Shown: one piece after another, positions 23,941 to 30,481 of the stretch
Layout of the letters: the number at the start of each line of letters is the position of its first letter
Position numbering within the stretch: the first letter of the stretch is position 1
NCBI RefSeq assembly: GCF_000003605.2
Contig: NW_003131855.1
Coordinates: forward strand, 130,456 to 160,936
Length of the DNA: 30,481 nucleotides
Origin: Saccoglossus kowalevskii
Taxonomy: Eukaryota; Hemichordata; Enteropneusta; Harrimaniidae
Reading direction: 5' to 3'
Position numbers and translations under genes: made by a program
Notes under the pieces: model-generated
Seen by the model: the letters and a program-made list of their open reading frames with translations, nothing else
Database searches by the model: none
Told to the model about the DNA's origin: nothing

Positions 23941-26900
23941 CTATGATAAAGTAGAAACAAAATTTTAAATTTATACTTTGAAGTGTGAGTTGGTACCGAT
24001 ATATGATCAATATTTTCAACACCAAAACTGTCCTTGATTCACCAGTCAGCTGGTTAAATGGTGACAATGCATAAGAACGGTGGAGAAGTTAGGAAACCAT
24101 CTTTAAAATTACACAAACCATATAACGTTACAATCAAATCAAACAAGAAATCCTCATTTGAGGACATCACCAGCATTAAATCGAAATTTTAAAAAGAAAT
24201 CCGTGGATGTTTCAACTGCTTTGATCTTTACTTCAGTGTATTTGGTATATTATTTACTCACCTATTTTGAGTTTCTGTAGGAAATGACGTCACCATGTGT
24301 TTCCACTGTTTCACTAGAGGATAATTATCTGTGATTTCCAATTTTTCAATAGCTCTCAATACATCTAAGTCTAACTTACTGGGACTACTCCTTCAATGAG
24401 AAAGAAAATGTTCAAACAAATCAAGGTTTCAGTAGTCATTTCATTAGTTTATCCAGTGGTTTGCATAGTCAAATTAAGTAGCACACAGTCTGAAGTCAGT
24501 CAACCTAGGAAATATACATCATGATATCCCAAGGGGCCAATGTGTTCTAGGCAATAACAGTAATGGTTGATACTTGATCAATCTGTATAAAACAGTAGAG
24601 GCATTTATGATGAACTTGTTGTGTGGATGTGTAGGTTTGTTTGGGTCTCTATTTAACAGTTGTATTTTGCCAGATTTGCAAAAGTATTTCTGGAACTTTA
24701 TTCTTGCAATTTTGTGCTTATGTAATATCCCACTAGTTACATACTGTGTGGTATCTTTATAGCATAATCAACTTCTTTTGTACCTACCCCTGCAAGAAAA
24801 CTTTTGTTTTGCCATGGTGACTGGTTATATTCCTTCTGGATGACTGAGGGGTAGTGAAGTCCTCAATATTCAATGTTGGAGCAGTATGGGGTGGACTACA
24901 TTCCGCAACTTCCTTGCGTTCAGAGCGAATATCAGAGTTCTCATGCATGGTGTCTTTCCCAACTTCACTGGGATTGCCATTAGTAGGTTTCATCAATCTC
25001 TTTGCGGGGGAGGAAATGTCAATGGTTATCTCGCTACCTGTATCACCAGGTACATTCACATTCCTGGTATTCCTATCGACAGCATCAGCTTTGTTCGAGG
25101 GTACATGCGCTAAATCAGTCAGTTTATTACCAAAGGGTGATCCTAGTTTGAGTTTTGAAAATGCTTCTACAAGAGACTGCTCGGAGACATCATAACGTTC
25201 AGTCATTTGTGGAGACACCATGTCACTGACAGCATCGTGATATATTTCTGAACCACTGTCATCAGTGGACTCATCGAAACCTGTCCATTCGCTCAGAGCA
25301 TCAAAAAAAGTATCAGAACTCCCTGTACTTGTGCTATCATTAATAGACGCGTCAGCTTCTCTCCACTCGGTCCATAATTTGTCAGCTTTTAAAAAATCGT
25401 CAGTGTATTGAGGTGTAGAGGACTTTTCAATATTGATAACATTACCAAATGGATACTCAATACATGGTTCTTTCAGTTCATCTGTTTTCGAATCTGACTG
25501 ATGATACTTGCTGTCAGTTGCGTCCTTGTCACTACCACAGTCTGAAACCTCTGCAGTTTGTTTGTACTCAAGGTGCTTACTTTCTATGTCAGACTCACTG
25601 ACTTGCATAAGTTCCAAACTTTCTGATAATGACTTCATCACGCTTTCAGCATGCAGAATTTCTGGACTGGGTGTTAGATCTTTGTTATTAGAAACCATGC
25701 ATGAATCATCATCTAAAATTAAAATAAGTTATATTATTTTTCATTAATTGAAAGGACAACTCTAATGTAATATAAATGAAATAGTGTTTAAAAAACATGT
25801 AAATTTAATGTATATTTATTAGGTTTTTCCTTTCAAAATTTCTAGGATACATGTATGATTCTTTCACTCATGTTATCATTGCATCTGAATCAGATTTAAA
25901 CATTAAAGAATTTGTAGGGTAGCTGTGCTTGGGCTAAAAAAAAACTGAGACGTAAAAAAACGGTGTAGAGAGTGCCTTGTTTATATTTTGTTCTGGTTGT
26001 CTTACTTTTCAGTGGAACGAGAACAAAAATAGTGAGCATGCCATTTTGAATGGACATGCATATTGACCAGAAGTGAATAACCCGGAACACATGTGGTTGT
26101 ATATTATGTTGTTGTTCACAAAATTGAAGTATTTGTCATGATTTATTATAATTCTGATGAATAATATTCATTTTTTCATAAACGAAAAATAGTTGATACT
26201 GAGTTAAAACAGCATTTACCATACTCGACCACGTTAATGCCCAAGTCTCCACTTTTGTGAATTCGCCAAAGTGCCCACCCCTTGAAAATGTGCATATTTT
26301 TTGTGACCATTTTTGTTTCTTCATTGTAAAAGTCAATGACGATGCAACTAATTTTGTTATTGTATTTCCCCTCAAAGACGTAATATCCCCCTCAATCTGT
26401 CACATGGTGAATTAAAATTGTCATTTGCACTCTTTTCCGAGGGGGGTGCTCAGGTAAGCGCCCACCCCTAAAAATCATGATTTTCTGAGTTGAGGACCTT
26501 GGGTATAGGTTTTGTAATAATGTAATAATTAGATCCATTTAAAAACTTAATGGGTTTGTTAAAAATAAATAATTTTATGAACTTTTATAAACATATTGAT
26601 ATTAATTTATATATCATTTTTTTAGTCCAAGTTTACAGTATCATAAAATGAGGCTATCTTTTCCATTTTAATAGATAAATACCTTGAGTCATTTCTCTTG
26701 AACGATTTTCTAGATAACGCTCTAGAGTACCGAGTCCCTCGAGAGAGGACAGATTGATATAGCAATCCAGAAATGGCCAGAATTCCACCCACGGAACATC
26801 CATACTAGAAGCAAGGTCTCTGAAAACAGCAAACATTTTATCATTTCGTTAGATCGACTTTTTAGTTCTGTATTCAATAAGTACATGTATGATAGGTGCC

Positions 26901-29900
26901 TGCTAAACAGTGTTTCCATGGACACTATGTGATGTAGTCATGCACAATGACGTGCTAGACTGATCAGAACATAACTACATTGTGTAAATGTGTGCCTGGC
27001 TATATTTGATGACTATATGGCTTTATAGAGAGAGAGACAGTGTTGATATATTTTAGTTGTGAAGTCAGGACACTCGCTCCATTTAATGAAGTGTGAATTA
27101 TTTGATGCATCCATGCAGAATATTTCATTCAGTAATTAAGTAATCATTCTGTGATATATATCCTATATCAATCATAATTTTGTGCTGTGATTAAAGAGAT
27201 CTCCACTGCTCAATTTCACAATTTTTGGCTGTCATAATATTAATTCTTTTGTAAAGTTTATATGCCCGTATCACCATGGTACTGATTGTTACATCTGATC
27301 TGTTTATCGAAGGTACACTGTTAATGTAAGATTTGTTTCTGTGAGATGTTCGCTCTATTTGAGAACTATTGTTCTCCCTATAGCCCTGTGCCAGTTACGT
27401 TTTCAACAGAATGACTGTTTTTGCACTATCATGCTTTAATTTTTTGGCAGCCAGTTTCTGAGTCACACACACGCCTAAATTTGAAATTACAACCAAGAAG
27501 AAAAATTTGGGGCAAATTTTGGAGATAAAAAAAAAATTTAGAAGTCAATAAATTATGAAAATCTGCTGAATAGGTTGCATTTTAGAAATATTCCGCTGGT
27601 TATTAAATTTCTTTTGTCATTCTTAGTTCAAACATATCCTTACTTTAAGCAGTGATATTCATGTGACCAAAAACATAAATTTTGATTGATAAAATATTTT
27701 TTGGGATTAAAGTCAAAAGATAAAAGGAGAAAAAACAAAGACATACCTTCCTAATCTTTCAAGCCCTTTATCGCTATCACTCCTTTTGATGTTAATGGCT
27801 TTCCGTCTTTCACTTCTGGGGGGAGTGATCCAACTTTTGTAAAAATTATTAGCCTGAAATTAAACATTGACAGGCTGAGTGATATAGACTTTATTCTTAC
27901 AGGTTAGCATTGGCACACACTCTTGCATCAATTCTAATTGATAGAAGACCTTCGTTTCATCAGTACTATCAATGAATAGACAATAATGTAGGAAGACCAA
28001 ACTCCAAATGTCACGATTGAAAAAGACACATTAAATGGTAAAACTATGTATATTGCAGTATTGTAGTCATGGACTTGTACAATTCAGTCACTGCTGCCAA
28101 GATGTATGTATCAATGTATACTACTGACAATGTTGGTTATGCCCTCTTGAGGTGAAACGACTTGATAAAACAAGGGCATCTCATGGTGGCGCTGCAGAAG
28201 AATTATATAATAGAACAGAATAATACTGTTTACACTATGTGCATGCAGTTTTGAATTTAAATCATAGAAATATTTGAAGCTTTTGAATGGCAGTGAAAAG
28301 TTAAATCATTTCTCTATTGTACGATACTTGGCATAGCATCTGAAGTGCAAGTATCAGGTCGAAATCATCCACTCACCTGACTAGAAGGCATGGGTCCAGC
28401 ATATGCTCGCATCGTAACAACTGGGTCAATTGGACTACTAGTTGTTCTAGGCAACAAAGGGCTTGATTGGTCAAGTCCAGATGGATCAGGTGACCAGGGC
28501 TCACCAATCACAGCATCTGTTGCATTGTCTTCTGATCTCCACAGTGGTACAAAACATTGTTCTTTAACAAAAACAAATTGTGAAATTTAAATTTTCTAAT
28601 CAATCATTATCGATAATTTTAATTCAAATATTATCTAAAAAGTTAAATGTCCTTTTACTTTACACAAATCAGACAAGGAACTGGGAATAAAATGATACAA
28701 TTCAATTTGACTTTCTAATTAAGAAGAACACAATCAACTTCTTCGAAGAAGTTCACAATACAAGTATTGGGTGCTAACTACTGTAATAATAAAAAACAAA
28801 CCATTGAGTAAAGCTCTAATTTTTTCCTTGACGCCATCAACATCACATCGGGACCCTGCAATCTGAAATAATTACAAAGAGAGTACAGTGTTGAAACTAT
28901 AAATAAACCAAAACACAACTGAGCTACAACACTGTCAATGTTACAGTGTCTAATCATGGTACAGTTCATATCCTGAGAACTGCTTCAATCATGCCAGAGA
29001 TAAAAGTAATATGAAAAATAGGAACAGGAAATCACAACAATTATATTTACAATTCGAACAAATGCTCTGCCTTTAAATTTGAATGGTCCTACAGCATCTG
29101 CAAGCACCATACATTGAAGCACTGTTACGTTGAACTCTCATGATTTGCAAGTGTGTGAAAATGATCACTACATGTATCACTACCTAAAATAATCTGAGCT
29201 GAACACTAATCAGTTCTTTGACAGACGGCGCCTGAATTTCTAGAAATGTTGGTTTGTCTTTTGATCATTACATCACACACCTTTATCTTATAAATCCATG
29301 GTACAGTGAAGGGCAGAAAGCTGTACCTTATTTTATGAATACAATTATAACAAATTGTAAATACTGATCATCAGCTTTCATTTAAAGTTTTAATATGAAT
29401 AGTCAGAAACTGCATTCATTAAAACAAAATGGCCACCAGTCAGTCATTTGAAATCTGATATAAAAAACAAAATGTGCATCATGATCTATAATTTTCAAAC
29501 CAAGAAATCTGTCTATGCACAACCTAAATCCAAATCCAGCATCAGAGAAATGCTTCATTTTGGTGAATAGTTATCGTTAAAATGGCCACTATTCGGCCAT
29601 ATTGAATTGCATCATCAAATGAACACACATGCGTGCATGAATCAATAGAAATGGTGGAAATGATTACACATCAAAGGACACCCAAGATATGAACACCTTT
29701 GTGTCACAAAAATGTGTGTCAGTGGCGAGTCCTGTTGATTAATCCGCACACTGATGTGTACAATGTATGGCAGTTTGCATGGTTGTAGATGTCAGTGAGA
29801 AACTTCAGCCTCAGCCTCACAACATTGGGGGGGGGGGGGGGTGTGACTTGTACAGAAATGTAGAATAAAATGTAGAATGTTTATTGAGCACACACATTAT

Positions 29901-30481
29901 TACCTGACTTGCTGTCTCTCCATTTCTATTCTTCACTGTCTTGTCTACACCAGGATGGCTCACAAGAATCTCAACTACTTCCACACTTCCAAACTTACTG
30001 GCAAAGTGTAATGGAGTTTCACAGTTCTGTATAACATGAGAAAAACAATCCAAATGGTCTATAAAATGTGGTGCTTCAGATGAACGATGACAAAAAATGA
30101 TTTTTGAATCATGTACACTTTTATTAGAGATGTGCACATCAAATATTGAGTACCGGTACTATAAAATACTTAATTTTCACTTGGAATTTATTTTCACTAT
30201 TTTCGCTGAAGGAATGATTCAGTGAAAATAAAATCCAGCAAATAAACTTTTTTTCTTATGTTTTACGTTCAACTCATCGAAAATCAGTGAAATTAAACTC
30301 CATACAAAACACCCAAAATATCTTTTTAGCGAAATTAATTCCAGCTAAAATAAAGAATTTCACAGAACACTCACCCCCTTTTCTGGCATATTCAAATACA
30401 GATCAATGATGTACGCCATTCGTTTACAGTGTGTCAGGTCATCATCATCGGGGTACATTAAATATAGAAACTTGGAATCCA
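23715..30481 (-). CDS. ANKLE2: ankyrin repeat and LEM domain-containing protein 2 (C-terminal ~665 aa; 5' end outside window)
   Basis: Coding exons on the - strand, in order: 30481-30375 (partial), 30026-29904, 28862-28802, 28561-28377, 27853-27747, 26819-26683, 25712-24788, 24390-24262, 23940-23715. Their phases close on TAA at 23717-23715, 666 codons with stop. Visible parts: end of the region before the ankyrin repeats, one ankyrin repeat (CETPLHFASKFGSVEVVEIL), then the ANKLE2-specific core with MRAYAGPMPSSQANNFYKSW, GLERLGRDLASSMDVPWVEF and LDCYINLSSLEGL, an acidic Ser-rich tail and a conserved SPSKLDLDVLRAIEKL segment. ANKLE2 is an ER/inner nuclear membrane protein that helps dephosphorylate BAF through PP2A and VRK1 control during nuclear envelope reassembly. 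The N-terminal membrane segment and LEM domain are outside the window. Human ANKLE2 is about 938 aa. Confidence 0.93.
23941..24261. other. ANKLE2 last intron
   Basis: Noncoding; nothing recognised. Confidence 0.6.
24262..24390 (-). CDS. ANKLE2: ANKLE2 exon: conserved C-terminal segment
   Basis: From GG|G: SSPSKLDLDVLRAIEKLEIT, then YPLVKQWKHMVTSFPTETQN. 'SP.K.DLDVL.A.E......YP....W...V...P..E.Q' is conserved in ANKLE2 tails. Phase 2 to phase 2, donor gtgagt. Confidence 0.93.
24391..24787. other. ANKLE2 intron
   Basis: Noncoding; the forward ORF at 24574-24762 is hydrophobic by AT bias and unsupported. Confidence 0.6.
24788..25712 (-). CDS. ANKLE2: ANKLE2 long exon: acidic Ser/Thr-rich tail
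   Basis: 925 nt, joined in frame G|AT. About 308 residues rich in Ser, Asp, Glu and Thr with no recognised fold; DALSEWTGFDESTDDSGSEI and other SD/SE clusters look like kinase (CK2/PLK-type) or PP2A-linked sites. By far the longest exon here; the antisense ORFs over it are shadows. Donor gtaggt. Confidence 0.9.
25713..26682. other. ANKLE2 intron
   Basis: Noncoding. Two similar strings, aagtgcccaccccttgaaaa (26269) and aagcgcccacccctaaaaat (26456), hint at an old duplicated repeat. Confidence 0.55.
26683..26819 (-). CDS. ANKLE2: ANKLE2 exon
   Basis: DLASSMDVPWVEFWPFLDCY and INLSSLEGLGTLERYL match the ANKLE2 core (W.E.W.FL....DLSS.EGL..LE.YL). Phase 2 to phase 1, donor gtattt. Confidence 0.94.
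26820..27746. other. ANKLE2 intron
   Basis: AT-rich noncoding; nothing recognised. Confidence 0.6.
27747..27853 (-). CDS. ANKLE2: ANKLE2 exon
   Basis: ANNFYKSWITPPRSERRKAI and KRSDSDKGLERLGR: the conserved 'W.TPPR......IK.SD...GLER.GR' segment. Phase 0 to phase 2 at gtatgt. Confidence 0.93.
27854..28376. other. ANKLE2 intron
   Basis: Noncoding; nothing recognised. Confidence 0.6.
28377..28561 (-). CDS. ANKLE2: ANKLE2 exon
   Basis: Starts (E)QCFVPLWRSEDN and ends VVTMRAYAGPMPSSQ; 'RA.AGPM....A..F...W' continuing into the next exon is diagnostic for ANKLE2. Phase 1 to phase 0 at gtgagt. Confidence 0.93.
28802..28862 (-). CDS. ANKLE2: ANKLE2 exon
   Basis: IAGSRCDVDGVKEKIRALLN, phase 0 to phase 1, donor gtttgt (weak). 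Continues from the ankyrin repeat. Confidence 0.87.
28863..29903. other. ANKLE2 intron
   Basis: Noncoding. Contains a run of 15 G at 29827-29841 (poly-C on the coding strand). Confidence 0.6.
29827..29841 (+). repeat. poly-G tract (15 G)
   Basis: Homopolymer close to the donor side of the ankyrin exon, 63 bp into the intron. Confidence 0.9.
29904..30026 (-). CDS. ANKLE2: ANKLE2 exon: ankyrin repeat
   Basis: 41 codons, phase 0 at both ends. NCETPLHFASKFGSVEVVEI, then LVSHPGVDKTVKNRNGETAS: a full ankyrin repeat with the TPLHFA signature. The frame stays open upstream but the extension is intron. Confidence 0.95.
30027..30374. other. ANKLE2 intron, mostly a family A element
   Basis: About 211 of its 348 bp are element A4 (30157-30367). 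Confidence 0.7.
30157..30367 (-). mobile_element. family A MITE-like element, copy A4 (211 bp)
   Basis: In reverse orientation to A1; ends TACTATAAAATA (left, + strand) and a decayed right end (aatttcacagaa). Internal blocks agree with A1 and A2 along the full length, including ttcgctgaaggaatgattca. The right edge is 8 nt from the start of the ANKLE2 intron. Confidence 0.75.
30375..30481 (-). CDS. ANKLE2: ANKLE2 exon (partial, window edge)
   Basis: Reads DSKFLYLMYPDDDDLTHCKR, then MAYIIDLYLNMPEKG, the segment just before the last ankyrin repeat in ANKLE2. Ends in phase 0 at gtgagt; a family A element begins 8 nt into the intron. Confidence 0.9.

Noticed and set aside
24854-25195. Forward 113-codon ORF (and 24886-25113, 25508-25747)
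   Set aside because: Antisense shadows of the long ANKLE2 exon, whose frame fits its neighbours on both sides.
28390-28590. Forward 66-codon ORF
   Set aside because: Antisense to an ANKLE2 exon that carries the conserved RAYAGPM segment.
28736-28753. 18-bp perfect palindrome aacttcttcgaagaagtt
   Set aside because: Resembles heat-shock element half sites but lies in an ANKLE2 intron without spaced nGAAn array; likely chance.

Overview
This is a stretch of an animal nuclear genome. It is AT-rich, coding exons are short and separated by introns of about 0.1 to 2.8 kb, all splice sites used here are GT-AG, and there are many small terminal-inverted-repeat elements. Protein families and repeat style suggest a marine invertebrate, perhaps a hemichordate, lancelet or mollusc, but I cannot fix the phylum. 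There is no sign of operons, rRNA, tRNA or CRISPR.

Two convergent genes fill the window. On the + strand, 566..20456 (with its 5' end outside the window) is the C-terminal 1,345 residues or so of a VWA3B-like protein, rebuilt here from 24 constitutive exons plus two optional microexons (27 and 21 nt). All exon phases close exactly onto a stop at 20454-20456. Domain order is: a VWFA domain with an intact MIDAS; the conserved VWA3 C-terminal module; an acidic/basic linker; two tudor-like modules (the DUF4537 region known from VWA3B); an Arg/His- and Arg/Ser-rich low-complexity segment; a coiled coil; and four further tudor-like modules. The RS segment plus the second tudor array is the most unusual thing in the window.

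On the - strand, 30481 down to 23715 (5' end outside the window) is the C-terminal 665 residues or so of ANKLE2, the nuclear-envelope ankyrin/LEM protein that controls BAF phosphorylation. Nine exons are visible, starting just before the last ankyrin repeat.

The 3.26 kb between the two stop codons holds poly(A) signals, an AT-rich ORF that could be an alternative membrane-anchoring last exon of the + strand gene, a small second ORF, and a roughly 540-bp dispersed repeat with an internal tandem duplication. Introns carry at least three families of short inverted-repeat elements (called A, B and C here), a 20-bp minisatellite and poly-C/poly-A tracts. One family A copy lies 8 nt inside an ANKLE2 5' splice site.
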